Assembly: GCF_025823185.1 (NCBI RefSeq)
Contig: NZ_JACKVK010000014.1
Span: 40,716 to 104,715, forward strand
Origin: Mycobacterium yunnanensis
Lineage (GTDB): Bacteria; Actinomycetota; Actinomycetes; Mycobacteriales; Mycobacteriaceae
Length of the DNA: 64,000 bases
Direction: 5' to 3'
Positions 17,690 to 25,222 of the stretch are shown in pieces (positions within the stretch are counted from its first letter, which is position 1; each line of letters opens with the position of its first letter). The position numbers and the translations under genes are program-made. The notes beneath the pieces are model-generated. The model was not told the DNA's origin and did not search any database. It saw nothing but the letters and a program-made list of their open reading frames with translations.

Positions 17690-17916
17690 GCAGCGTCACC
17701 CACCACGTTGTGCTGATACGTGATGACCTGCACCACATCGTCATCCGACTCCACGCGTAACGCCGGGAAGCACGGGCAGAACGCGTTCATCACGTGCTCG
17801 ATGCTGTCGTCGACCGGGCCGATGTGAATCTGGTCGACCGCGACCACCGGACCCTCAGGTGCTGCCACCGCCGCAGGATAAACACGCAACCACCGACAGC
17901 GCCCCGTCGCGACCAT
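17686..17916 (-). CDS. Hypothetical phage protein
   Basis: 76 residues beginning MVATGRCRWLRVYPAAVAAP and ending ESDDDVVQVITYQHNVVGDAA. It is the first gene of the leftward block below the 17,929 cargo gene; its start codon touches that divergent gene's promoter hexamer. No family recognised. Confidence 0.55.
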   Translation of the reverse strand: MVATGRCRWLRVYPAAVAAPEGPVVAVDQIHIGPVDDSIEHVMNAFCPCFPALRVESDDDVVQVITYQHNVVGDAA

Positions 17917-17922
17917 TACGGT
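17917..17922 (+). promoter_or_regulatory. -10 hexamer TACGGT, leaderless promoter
   Basis: TACGGT ends 6 nt before the ATG at 17929. A transcript starting 7 nt after a TANNNT hexamer would begin at the start codon. No ribosome binding site is visible, which fits leaderless translation. Confidence 0.5.
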
Positions 17923-17928
17923 GGCTCC

Positions 17929-18588
17929 ATGCCAGCGAGCGACGACAGCGAAGTGCCAGCGTGGATACGCTATTCGACGTGGACGCTGGGCGCTGCCCTG
18001 ATCGTGGCAGCAGCTGTTGTCATGTTGGTGTCCGGTGGCGTCGGCGGGCCCGCGGCTTTACTCGTAGCGGGCGTTCTATTGATGCTTGTGGGACCCATAT
18101 CTCATCGGTTGACATCTTTCGAATTGGGTCCTGACAGTGCAAAAGCTGCCTTCGACAGTGTGGCCCGAGCTGACGTAGAGGTAACCGAAGGAAAAGTGAC
18201 TCCCATAGTCAAGCTGGTGGCGAACGCCATGGCCGAGGATGCCATCGGTTACGAGGACAGCGTGCTTCGGGAGGGTTCTCTCGAATTGGAGTCTGGCGGT
18301 CAAGTCGTACTAGCGCCCCCTGCGGAAGAGCGATTTCGGCAGCTCAGCCGCGACGACCAGTTGAAGGTCCTCGCGGACATGACATCAATGAAGAAGTCTC
18401 CCGACAACAAACTCGGAAAACGAGTAGCGGGAAACGTCCGGTTCTATAGGCGAGAAATCACCGACGATCTCCGAATGCTCTACCGGAAAGTGGATAAGAC
18501 AAGCCCGGATGCACCCCAAGACTTCGCGATCCTGGACTTCATTCGTCCTGAGGACCCGCTCTGGGAACTGACCGACCTCGCCCTATGA
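17929..18588 (+). CDS. Cargo membrane protein with RelE/ParE-like C-terminal region
   Basis: 219 residues. Two adjacent membrane helices (TLGAALIVAAAVVMLVSGG and AALLVAGVLLMLVGPI) are followed by FELGPDSAKAAFDS, a helical linker, and a C-terminal 75 residues (KRVAGNVRFYRREITDDLRM, LYRKVDK, FAILDFIR) whose strand order and basic 'R...  D.LRM.YR' resemble RelE/ParE toxins. It opposes the late genes and has its own leaderless promoter, so it is probably expressed in the lysogen. A membrane-tethered toxin or exclusion effector is inference. Base composition is lower in GC than the neighbours. Confidence 0.72.
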   Translation: MPASDDSEVPAWIRYSTWTLGAALIVAAAVVMLVSGGVGGPAALLVAGVLLMLVGPISHRLTSFELGPDSAKAAFDSVARADVEVTEGKVTPIVKLVANAMAEDAIGYEDSVLREGSLELESGGQVVLAPPAEERFRQLSRDDQLKVLADMTSMKKSPDNKLGKRVAGNVRFYRREITDDLRMLYRKVDKTSPDAPQDFAILDFIRPEDPLWELTDLAL

Positions 18589-18599
18589 CGCGCCCTACG

Positions 18600-18926
18600 T
18601 CAGGTTGTGGCGGTCGCCGGAACGACCCACGCTGGGCCAAGGAAGCCGCGGAGCGCGGCCTCGCCCTCAATGGCCGCAGCGCGCGCCTGCTCGGCCTCGG
18701 CGCGGCTCGACATGCCCACGACGCCGCTGCCGATATCCGGATACAGGTCAGGCGGGAGTGTGATGCACCACGACATGCGGCCCGGCTGATCGTCGAAGTA
18801 CACCGCGACTCCATCCTCGTTGTGGCGACGACACAGCGGGTGGATCGTCAGCCGGTCGACGTAGACACCGTTCTCCCAGTGCGGCGGTGTGCATCCCACA
18901 CAGGCCCACGGATTCTGTTCTGCCAT
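18600..18926 (-). CDS. Hypothetical phage protein with Cys pairs
   Basis: 108 residues from ATG 18926. The N-terminal part has WACVGCTPPHW and LCRRHNEDG, a likely zinc-binding set, followed by a beta segment (GVAVYFDDQPGRMSWCITLP) and a helical C-terminus. The frame can be extended upstream but that would overlap the next small gene. Family unknown. Confidence 0.55.
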   Translation of the reverse strand: MAEQNPWACVGCTPPHWENGVYVDRLTIHPLCRRHNEDGVAVYFDDQPGRMSWCITLPPDLYPDIGSGVVGMSSRAEAEQARAAAIEGEAALRGFLGPAWVVPATATT

Positions 18927-18940
18927 CACGCGTCCTTCTG

Positions 18941-19096
18941 TCAGGTTCCGTCGTTGCACGCCCGGCACACCAGATCTGGTACTTCCCAGTGCTGAGATGC
19001 CCACGTGTCGACCGATCCGCACCGCGGGCACGGGTCGCCATCCTTGGGGTCGCCTCCGTCTTCACCGAGCATGTTCCCTCCCATGCCGGTGCTCAT
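18941..19096 (-). CDS. Small zinc-ribbon protein
   Basis: 51 residues if started at ATG 19096, which overlaps the preceding stop (ATGA); 43 residues from the internal ATG at 19072, which has GGAGGGAAC just upstream. The protein reads DPCPRCGSVDTW, then LVCRACNDG, a classic two-CxxC zinc ribbon. A DNA- or RNA-binding adaptor is likely but the partner is unknown. Confidence 0.6.
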   Translation of the reverse strand: MSTGMGGNMLGEDGGDPKDGDPCPRCGSVDTWASQHWEVPDLVCRACNDGT

Positions 19097-19251
19097 GACG
19101 CCCGCCGATGCACCATCGTGAAGGCGGTTGCGTCACTCGGGCGCACCGCGACCCAATGCGAGTTCTGACACTCGACTCGATCGGCGACGGCTCCGGATAC
19201 TGATAGCTCTGCGACTCCACCCGCGCACGGTAAGACCGCCAACCGACGCAT
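19093..19251 (-). CDS. Possible small phage protein
   Basis: 52 residues (MRRLAVLPCAGGVAELSVSG to FTMVHRRAS). Support comes from the 4-bp overlap with the zinc-ribbon gene downstream, the organisation used in this phage. The frame stays open further upstream but would then run opposite the PadR gene. No family recognised and coding status is uncertain. Confidence 0.35.
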   Translation of the reverse strand: MRRLAVLPCAGGVAELSVSGAVADRVECQNSHWVAVRPSDATAFTMVHRRAS

Positions 19252-19350
19252 GACCGACCCAGCGGGATGGCCTTGCTGCCATGTATCAAGGGGTGGTCGA
19301 GAACCCCTACGGCCAGTGACGCCTTCCCGTGGACTATGTAAGAAAGTATG

Positions 19351-19356
19351 TATGAT
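19351..19356 (+). promoter_or_regulatory. -10 hexamer TATGAT, leaderless promoter
   Basis: TATGAT is followed by 6 nt and then the ATG at 19363. A second in-frame ATG at 19348 lies upstream of the hexamer, so the hexamer argues for 19363 as the true start. Confidence 0.5.
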
Positions 19357-19362
19357 GCGGGT

Positions 19363-19710
19363 ATGGAAGAGGTCCGCCCAACCCGCGCGGTAGTGCGAGT
19401 GCTGAAGGAGTTTGTCGACGAGCTCGGCGAACCCCAGTACGGGTACAAGCTGATGCAGAGCACCGGCTTCAGCTCCGCGAAGACCTACCAGATCCTCGCG
19501 CGACTCACAGGCGCCGGATGGCTCACCCGACACGACGACCCTGGCGCCACACCAGAATCCGGTGGACCACCCCGCATCACCTACACCATGCGTCCCCAAG
19601 CGGTGCCCCGCGCACGCACGCTCATCCAAGAGGCCCAGGAAGAGTTCTCGCCGGCGCCCAAGCGCCGCCGCGTTCGCAATCCGCTTCAGGCATTCGGGTG
19701 GACCTCATGA
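19363..19710 (+). CDS. PadR-family transcriptional regulator
   Basis: 115 residues from ATG 19363. It is a winged helix protein of the PadR type: RPTRAVVRVLKEFVDELGEP, YGYKLMQSTGFSSAKTYQIL, then ARLTGAGWLTRHDD and a wing with GGPPRITYTMRPQAV. PadR proteins dimerise and repress the gene they overlap with. Here the stop overlaps the start of a membrane-protein gene by 4 bp, the common actinobacterial PadR-membrane protein pair. It probably regulates this two-gene unit. Confidence 0.8.
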   Translation: MEEVRPTRAVVRVLKEFVDELGEPQYGYKLMQSTGFSSAKTYQILARLTGAGWLTRHDDPGATPESGGPPRITYTMRPQAVPRARTLIQEAQEEFSPAPKRRRVRNPLQAFGWTS

Positions 19711-20282
19711 ACATCGACTTCTGGACCCTCTGCCTTGTGGTCGGGCTTGTCGTCATCGTCGGTACCGTCGGCGCCGCGTTGCTTTGGGCGATCACCAAGG
19801 TGCTGAGCAAGATGCTCGAAGATGAGATCAGCGCCCGCCTCGACGACGTTCCCGGGCTCCTGGTCGCCCTCGCCCTTCGCCGACTTCCGCGCGAGCTCCG
19901 CGAGTACTACCGACCTGAATGGGAGGGCGACCTCCTCGCCGCGTTCACCGCGCAGAACAAGCGCTACCCGCTGTGGAAGCTGATCAGCTCCTTTGCCTTC
20001 GTGGCGCCCCTGTTCGTCTCGGCTCGGGGCATCCGCAGACAGACCAAGCTGGCCCAGAAGCAAGGGGCCGCAGACGAGCGGCTCGAGCGTCTGCGGCATA
20101 TTCGGGGAATTGGCGTCAACGGTGAATTCCTCTACGACGTTGAGGAGGTAGTCTCCGAATTACGAGGAGACGGCCAAACTATCTATCGATCGGTGAGACG
20201 TGTTCCGGCGCCTGACTCCGGTTATGACATCGAACTGGAAACCGAAGAAGGCCGGGAGATTTACCACATCTTCTACACATAG
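19707..20282 (+). CDS. Membrane protein co-transcribed with PadR regulator
   Basis: 191 residues. An N-terminal helix (FWTLCLVVGLVVIVGTVGAA) is followed by the segment RRLPRELREYYRPEWEGDLL, a second hydrophobic segment (LISSFAFVAPLFVSA) and a cytoplasmic C-terminus. The 'LP..LRE.Y..EW..DL' motif followed by a membrane helix is frequent in actinobacterial proteins paired with PadR regulators. Function unknown; a stress or exclusion role in the lysogen is only a guess. Confidence 0.72.
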   Translation: MNIDFWTLCLVVGLVVIVGTVGAALLWAITKVLSKMLEDEISARLDDVPGLLVALALRRLPRELREYYRPEWEGDLLAAFTAQNKRYPLWKLISSFAFVAPLFVSARGIRRQTKLAQKQGAADERLERLRHIRGIGVNGEFLYDVEEVVSELRGDGQTIYRSVRRVPAPDSGYDIELETEEGREIYHIFYT

Positions 20283-20303
20283 CTGCACCACGAAGAGACT
20301 CGA

Positions 20304-21818
20304 TCAACCAACCCGGCGCGACATCCAGTCCGACATGCCCGTCACCGAACCACCGCCCGCCGGCGCCGACGACCCACCCAACTCCTGCGGGCCCGCCATC
20401 GACCACTCCCTGCCCACCGAGTGGATCAGCACATCGTGGGCAACGACCAACGCGGCCAACTGGTCCGGCTGATGTTGCCCCGCCTGCCACAACACCGCCG
20501 CGTCCTCCAACTTCGGAAAATGCCCCGCCAGGCGGACCGTCCCCACCTCAAGGCCCTGGAGCAGGGCGGCGGATCTCGCCATCGCGTCGCCTCGGCCCCG
20601 GCCCGAACCCTTCGGTGGCCATGCCGTCACCCGGATCGGACGCCTCACACCCTCACTCGCCAACGCCTCCCGAACCACCCGCCGGTACGTCTCCCCAGCG
20701 GCGAACGACTCCACACTGATCTCCGACGCCCCCACGTCCACCGCCAGACGAACCGCCGCCCGCGCCCACGCATCCGACGTCAACGGCGCAGACACATCCG
20801 CGATCACCGCCGTCACACCCTCAGACGTCAACGACGCCGCCACAATCCCGCACGAATCGCCCTGCCCGCTGTCCGCCGGATCCACCCCCACCACCGTCAA
20901 CACCGACCCAGACGGAGCAGCCGGCAACCGCCACCCCTCCAACCACGACGCCTTCACCAAACCACCCTCCGGCGCCGACGGAACCCCCTGATACAACGCA
21001 TGCCACGTCCGCTCACCCGACGTCCGCCGCATCGCCGCATAATGCTCCGGCGTAAACCCCAACGCGCTGATCATCGTCACCCCCGGCAACCGGCCCAACG
21101 CATCCGGAACACCCGCCTCACTGACCGCCGGGATGTTCGTATGCCGCCACACATCCGGCTCCTGCGCGAGGAGAGAGCCAGTCAAGTCCGCTTCATGCCA
21201 CCTGGTTTGGATGACGATCACGCTGCCCCCGGGATGCACACGGGGCGCGAGCGTTGAGCGGTACTCGTTCAAGATCCGGTTCCGGTGCGCCTTGGAATCG
21301 GCCTCAGCTTGGTCCTTCACTGGATCATCGATCAGCAGACAATCCGCACCGAACCCCGTCACACCCGAATTGATACCCGCGGCGAGTAGCCCGCCCTCAT
21401 GGCCGTCGACCCGCCACCGACCCACCGCCGTCTTGTCCTGCGCCAACCTGTACCCCAGAAACTCCTGGTGCTCGTTGATGATCTTCCTGGCTTCCCGCGA
21501 ATGCGTCTGCGCCAAATCATCCCCGTACGCCACCACCACGATCTTCAGATCCGGGTTCTCCATCAACGCCCACACAACATTCCAGATCACCGCCGTCTGC
21601 GACTTCCCCGTCCGCGGCGGCGTCGACACCACGTCCCGCTCATCCGGATTCCGAAACGACCGCACCGCCACATCCGACAACAACCGAATCGTCGGCGTCA
21701 CACGGAACTTCGGATCCAACCGGCGCGCCAACTCCGCCGGCGAACCCGGCCGCCGCAACCTCCGCTGCGCCTGGACATGACGCACCGCTGTCAACAGACG
21801 AACGCAATCAGGCACCAA
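20304..21818 (-). CDS. Terminase large subunit
   Basis: 504 residues. Walker A-like TPPRTGKSQT at about 66, Walker B LLIDDP at about 161, and a coupling segment (VIVIQTRWHEADL) form the packaging ATPase. The nuclease half has VVGVDPADSGQGD, EISVESFAAG and an acidic C-terminal residue set. It cuts concatemeric DNA and pumps it through the portal. The first codon is uncertain: TTG 21818 and GTG 21815 are adjacent and no strong ribosome binding site is visible. It is separated from the small subunit by a 2.2-kb cargo insertion. Confidence 0.9.
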   Translation of the reverse strand: MVPDCVRLLTAVRHVQAQRRLRRPGSPAELARRLDPKFRVTPTIRLLSDVAVRSFRNPDERDVVSTPPRTGKSQTAVIWNVVWALMENPDLKIVVVAYGDDLAQTHSREARKIINEHQEFLGYRLAQDKTAVGRWRVDGHEGGLLAAGINSGVTGFGADCLLIDDPVKDQAEADSKAHRNRILNEYRSTLAPRVHPGGSVIVIQTRWHEADLTGSLLAQEPDVWRHTNIPAVSEAGVPDALGRLPGVTMISALGFTPEHYAAMRRTSGERTWHALYQGVPSAPEGGLVKASWLEGWRLPAAPSGSVLTVVGVDPADSGQGDSCGIVAASLTSEGVTAVIADVSAPLTSDAWARAAVRLAVDVGASEISVESFAAGETYRRVVREALASEGVRRPIRVTAWPPKGSGRGRGDAMARSAALLQGLEVGTVRLAGHFPKLEDAAVLWQAGQHQPDQLAALVVAHDVLIHSVGREWSMAGPQELGGSSAPAGGGSVTGMSDWMSRRVG

Positions 21819-21855
21819 CGTAGGGTTTCAGCCGGGGGTGCCGCTGAGGTGGAAT

Positions 21856-22650
21856 CTAGCGCCCGAGTTGAGGCTGCATCGGTCCCGTCGGCACGCGGCC
21901 ATTCCCAATCCTTACCGGCTGACCCAAACCGCAAGCAATCGAAACACTTCCAACAACGTTCCGCCTGACGCATTCCAGCGCGTCTCGAACCGCTGCCTGC
22001 ACTTCCACCTGCCCCGCAGCGATTATCAGCATCGGATACACCTCAACCGTCATGTCAGCCGGAATCTTCTCCGGCGCACTCGACACAAACGCAGTCCACC
22101 CCACCCGTGAGTTCACCGTGGATTTGGCAGACGGCGGCATAGTCACGGACGTGGACCAGAACTGTTTCTCGCCAGGCCGCGGTCCAACCAGGACAACTGC
22201 CGCCGCCACCGTTGGATCTGCCCACCCCTTCACCGTCACCCCATCGCCTGATTCGTTGAAGGCAGTTCCCGTCACCCCCACGTTCTGCGTTTCTAGAGCT
22301 GACCCGCCGGCGGCCGTCGAACTCGTCGTCACTGGCTTAGCAGGTTGAATTGGTGGCGAAGGCACGATCGGAGGTTGCTCGCCACTCGGCGACGAAACCT
22401 CGGCTGCCGCAGAACTAGAACTGGTTGCGTCCGTGGAGTCGTCGCCACTCGTCGCGACGGTTACGGAGGCTGCAATCAACGCCGCGGCCACAGTGGCGCC
22501 AGCGCCGATCCACGCAATCTTTATCGCGTTGGAACCATCCGAACCCTGCTTGCCGGATTGCCCACCGCCAGCTTGCGTGCTGGTGGCAACCTTCGACTCT
22601 TCCGGCTGCCCCGTCGCTTCCCCATCGCCCGTCGAGGGCCCCTCCGCCAC
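21856..22650 (-). CDS. Single-pass membrane-anchored cargo protein
   Basis: 264 residues from GTG 22650. The first 40 residues are polar, then one membrane helix (IAWIGAGATVAAALIAASVT), a Ser/Pro linker and an outer beta-sandwich-like domain (VTGTAFNESGDGVTVKGWAD, VVLVGPRPGEKQFWSTSV, RVGWTAFVSSAPEK). The architecture resembles actinobacterial membrane-anchored proteins of unknown function. It has its own perfect TATACT hexamer 6 nt before the start, suggesting constitutive lysogenic expression, for instance in exclusion of other phages (inference). Confidence 0.68.
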   Translation of the reverse strand: MAEGPSTGDGEATGQPEESKVATSTQAGGGQSGKQGSDGSNAIKIAWIGAGATVAAALIAASVTVATSGDDSTDATSSSSAAAEVSSPSGEQPPIVPSPPIQPAKPVTTSSTAAGGSALETQNVGVTGTAFNESGDGVTVKGWADPTVAAAVVLVGPRPGEKQFWSTSVTMPPSAKSTVNSRVGWTAFVSSAPEKIPADMTVEVYPMLIIAAGQVEVQAAVRDALECVRRNVVGSVSIACGLGQPVRIGNGRVPTGPMQPQLGR

Positions 22651-22656
22651 CGCGCG

Positions 22657-22662
22657 AGTATA
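22657..22662 (-). promoter_or_regulatory. -10 hexamer TATACT, leaderless promoter
   Basis: Read on the minus strand, TATACT is followed by CGCGCG and then the GTG at 22650. This gives the 6-nt spacing seen at the other cargo genes. No clear -35 element is present. Confidence 0.55.
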
Positions 22663-22718
22663 AGAACAAATAGCTGCTTGGGTGGGATTTGCAGCTAGAG
22701 CCCGGGGGAAGGGAAGTT

Positions 22719-23351
22719 CTAGGTCTCGACTGAAACGTCGGCGGCACGGATCACCCGGTACACGGTGTCCCGACCCACGCCGAACGTCGTGGCGATGTCG
22801 ATCACCGATTCGCCCTGGGCGTGCAGCTTCAGCACCTGCTCCCGCTGACGGTCGGTAAGCGCTGGTGGCCGGCCAATGGGCTGACCGCGCGAACGTCGGG
22901 CTTCCCGGGCCGCGGTGCGCCGTTCGCGGCCCAGCTCGAGCTCGAGCTCCGCGAGGGATGCCAGGACACCGGCGATCATCCGGCCGGCCGCCGTCGAGGT
23001 GTCGATGCCCTCCCGCAACGAGCGGAGCACGATTCCCCGCTCCCCGAGGTCCCGAATGGTGAGCATCACCTCGGCGGCGTTGCGGCCCAGACGGTCGATA
23101 CCGACGACGACGATCGTGTCGCCCTCTCGGGCGTAGTCCAGCAGGGCGGCCAGGCCGGGGCGCTGCTCACGTGTCGACGTGCCGGACAGCTTGTCGTCAA
23201 ACATCTTCTCGGCGCCCGCCTGGGTGAGCGCGTCGTGCTGCTGATCGAGGGACTGGTGGCCTGTCGATACCCGGGCGTAGCCGAGCACCTTGCCGTGTGG
23301 TGGCGACGAAGCCGTCTGTTGGTGATTGTGAGCTTGTGCGGCGGTGGCCAT
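22719..23351 (-). CDS. Small serine recombinase (resolvase/invertase family)
   Basis: 210 residues from ATG 23351. The catalytic domain has VLGYARVSTGHQSLDQQ with the nucleophilic Ser, then DKLSGTSTREQRPGLAALL, VVGIDRLGRNAAEV and GRMIAGVLASLAELELEL. The C-terminus has GQPIGRPPALTDRQREQVL and a helix-turn-helix (DIATTFGVGRDTVYRVIRA). It belongs to the resolvase/invertase class, not the large phage integrases. Because a tyrosine integrase is also present, its role is probably local: a resolvase, DNA inverter, or relic of a transposon that brought the cargo. Confidence 0.88.
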   Translation of the reverse strand: MATAAQAHNHQQTASSPPHGKVLGYARVSTGHQSLDQQHDALTQAGAEKMFDDKLSGTSTREQRPGLAALLDYAREGDTIVVVGIDRLGRNAAEVMLTIRDLGERGIVLRSLREGIDTSTAAGRMIAGVLASLAELELELGRERRTAAREARRSRGQPIGRPPALTDRQREQVLKLHAQGESVIDIATTFGVGRDTVYRVIRAADVSVET

Positions 23352-23357
23352 GACCCA

Positions 23358-23363
23358 ATTGTA
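23358..23363 (-). promoter_or_regulatory. -10 hexamer TACAAT, leaderless promoter of the recombinase gene
   Basis: On the minus strand TACAAT is followed by TGGGTC and then ATG 23351. The same 6-nt spacing supports the 210-residue start over an upstream ATG that would precede the promoter. Confidence 0.5.
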
Positions 23364-23417
23364 GCAAAAGTATCGCATTATTGAGTAACGCTACTCGAAT
23401 TGTGCGTCGACTTTTGC
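23364..23417. promoter_or_regulatory. Candidate recombinase site: GCAAAAGT inverted repeat
   Basis: GCAAAAGT at 23364-23371 and ACTTTTGC at 23410-23417 form an 8-bp inverted repeat in the intergenic region upstream of the recombinase gene; similarity extends imperfectly outward over about 20 nt (CGCA and ATT elements). A resolvase binding its own promoter region is common in the family, but this assignment is inference. Confidence 0.35.
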
Positions 23418-23501
23418 GACTCGGCGTCCTGCGGATTCCCCGTCCCGCAGCGTCACTCGACGCCGTGTCGCTGAACTTTAGATTCGCGACATCCACCGCT
23501 C

Positions 23502-23507
23502 TAAGAT
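23502..23507 (+). promoter_or_regulatory. -10 hexamer TAAGAT, leaderless promoter
   Basis: TAAGAT lies 6 nt before the GTG at 23514. No ribosome binding site is visible in the intervening TCATCT. Confidence 0.48.
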
Positions 23508-23513
23508 TCATCT

Positions 23514-24068
23514 GTGATAACCGTTGTCGCGGAAGCTGCGAGTACCGGAAATACCTTCTCGTCATGGGCAACGCCGATAGGTGTGGTCATTGGAGCAATG
23601 ATCGGTGCGCTAGTCACCTGGCGTTCGTCGAAAAAATCCGTCTACGACCGTCTCGAAGCGCTGATTGGGATTCGCAAGGACTGGCCAACGTCACTGCCAG
23701 GCGTCGACACAGTAGATGACGCAATCGCTCTCACGTTAGCCGAGATACGGAGACGAGAGCCTCGTCCTCTCACAAGCGCGGACGTCAAAGCCTTGGAGAA
23801 GCTGTGGGACAAGGCAGTCATGGAGAGGCTGTGGGACGAGAACGCCACGATAGTGCTCGTTGCGGAATGGATGCGTCGGCTTGCCTTCGTGTCGGCGGGC
23901 GTAGCGATCGCCATCATGTTCCGGGTTTCTTCTACGCCGTCGGAACCCGAGAGATCGACCGTTATCGGGTTGGCTGTTTTCATGTTGGTCGCCTCCGGGT
24001 TACTCGCCCTGTCCCTGCTCGTCGTCCGTCCAGGCGTTCGACGATGGCTCTTGCGGCGGAAGCGCTGA
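23514..24068 (+). CDS. Cargo membrane protein
   Basis: 184 residues from GTG 23514. An N-terminal membrane helix (WATPIGVVIGAMIGALVTW) is followed by a soluble helical domain and two C-terminal membrane helices (LAFVSAGVAIAIMF and IGLAVFMLVASGLLALSLLV) ending in a basic tail. It is oriented against the late genes, and the whole segment has lower GC. No family recognised. Position in a prophage and its own promoter suggest a lysogen-expressed gene. Confidence 0.65.
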   Translation: MITVVAEAASTGNTFSSWATPIGVVIGAMIGALVTWRSSKKSVYDRLEALIGIRKDWPTSLPGVDTVDDAIALTLAEIRRREPRPLTSADVKALEKLWDKAVMERLWDENATIVLVAEWMRRLAFVSAGVAIAIMFRVSSTPSEPERSTVIGLAVFMLVASGLLALSLLVVRPGVRRWLLRRKR

Positions 24069-24074
24069 CTGCTG

Positions 24075-24419
24075 TCATAGAGCGCCGTCTTCGTCGGCCA
24101 TCTGCTCGAGCGCCCGCACCATCCACGACTCCGCCGGCGCATCGTCGGCGCCCTCGGCCTGCCGTTGAACCGCCGTCCACTCCGCCAGCTCCCCCGCCGG
24201 CACGCCACCCAGCGCCAGCACCTGGCGGGCGACCTCGACGTGCAGCTCCCACAACGGATCCCCGACGCCCGTGACGGTGCCGAACAGGGTGCGGCACTCC
24301 GCGGCCACCTCGGCGTCCAGAGCGGCGGGTTGCAGCTTCCCCGCCGCCAGGTCCTCGGCGACGTCCATCGCCGCCATGACGGCCGACTGCAACGGATCGT
24401 CGACCACGGCGGTCGTCAC
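24075..24419 (-). CDS. Hypothetical phage protein downstream of terminase small subunit
   Basis: 114 residues, helical and acidic (QSAVMAAMDVAEDLAAGKLQ, then LWELHVEVARQVLALGG). It overlaps the terminase small subunit stop by 4 bp, so the two are coupled. Proteins of this size often lie between the terminase subunits; no role is known. Confidence 0.65.
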   Translation of the reverse strand: MTTAVVDDPLQSAVMAAMDVAEDLAAGKLQPAALDAEVAAECRTLFGTVTGVGDPLWELHVEVARQVLALGGVPAGELAEWTAVQRQAEGADDAPAESWMVRALEQMADEDGAL

Positions 24420-24907
24420 TGCGGCGCCTCGACAGGCAGCGCCACGACCTCCGCGTCGATCACCGCGGCCGGCTTCGGCAGCAGCGCCAGCAGCCGCTCA
24501 CGCGTCGCCGCGATCACCTCAGTCGGCGACTGGTTGACCGTCACCTCGACCTGCTGCGCCACCGGGATCGCCAACCCCTCGAGCTGAATCTTGCGGCCAA
24601 CGCCGTCCAGGGCCACCTGCGCCAGCTGCGCGACACCGCGGTGATCGCCCTTCGCCTGCGCCGCGTCGAGGCTGTCGAGGACCCGGTCGATGATCACGGC
24701 CAGGGTGTCGCCGGCCGCGCGGCGCATGAGGGCGAGCTCATCGGGTGGGTTGCGCTCGAGCCACTTTCGGACGGCGGCGCGGGCGGATCGGGGGGTGCGG
24801 AATCCTTCGGCTTCGGCGATCTCGGGCCAGCTGCGTCCGCGTAGGCGGAGTTTCCAGGCGCGCTCGGTGCGGGCTTGGCTGCTTTGGCGGTCCATGACGG
24901 GTGGCAT
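24416..24907 (-). CDS. Terminase small subunit-like protein
   Basis: 163 residues. The N-terminal 50 residues form a helix-turn-helix (AWKLRLRGRSWPEIAEAEGF, TPRSARAAVRKWLER), followed by a helical oligomerisation region (DTLAVIIDRVLDSLDAAQAK). Terminase small subunits recognise the packaging site and have exactly this plan. It lies upstream of terminase large, with cargo genes between. An internal ATG at 24895 is an alternative start. Confidence 0.68.
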   Translation of the reverse strand: MPPVMDRQSSQARTERAWKLRLRGRSWPEIAEAEGFRTPRSARAAVRKWLERNPPDELALMRRAAGDTLAVIIDRVLDSLDAAQAKGDHRGVAQLAQVALDGVGRKIQLEGLAIPVAQQVEVTVNQSPTEVIAATRERLLALLPKPAAVIDAEVVALPVEAPQ

Positions 24908-24937
24908 TGGGGTGGATTCTGTGACGGGGGGGTGCAG

Positions 24938-25222
24938 CTAGGGCTGTGGCTGGGTGGTGTCGGTGGGTGCTTTTTCGGGGCGGTCCCAGCCCATTTGTGC
25001 GCGTATGGCGGCGATTCCGCGTTTGGCGGGGCCTGTGTGGTCTTGGTGGTCGCAGGGTGTGGCGTGTCCGGGTCGGTAGCCGTGGTCGTCGCAGAGGTGG
25101 CATGCGTGGATGGCGATGTTGCGGAGTTCGGCGCGTGTGGGTCCGATGGGCGGCAGGGGTGTGTCGAGGTCGGTGACGGGTTCGTCGCGTCCTGGGCGGG
25201 GTTCGCCGGTGCGGTCAGGCAT
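24938..25222 (-). CDS. Small Cys/His-containing phage protein
   Basis: 94 residues from ATG 25222 (ATG 25231 is also in frame). After a Pro/Arg-rich N-terminus comes RAELRNIAIHACHLCDDHGY, then GHATPCDHQDHTG, a zinc-binding CxxC...CxH set as in helicase-loader or DnaG-type accessory proteins. It follows the replication initiator gene with a short overlap, so a replication role is plausible but unproven. Confidence 0.55.
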   Translation of the reverse strand: MPDRTGEPRPGRDEPVTDLDTPLPPIGPTRAELRNIAIHACHLCDDHGYRPGHATPCDHQDHTGPAKRGIAAIRAQMGWDRPEKAPTDTTQPQP

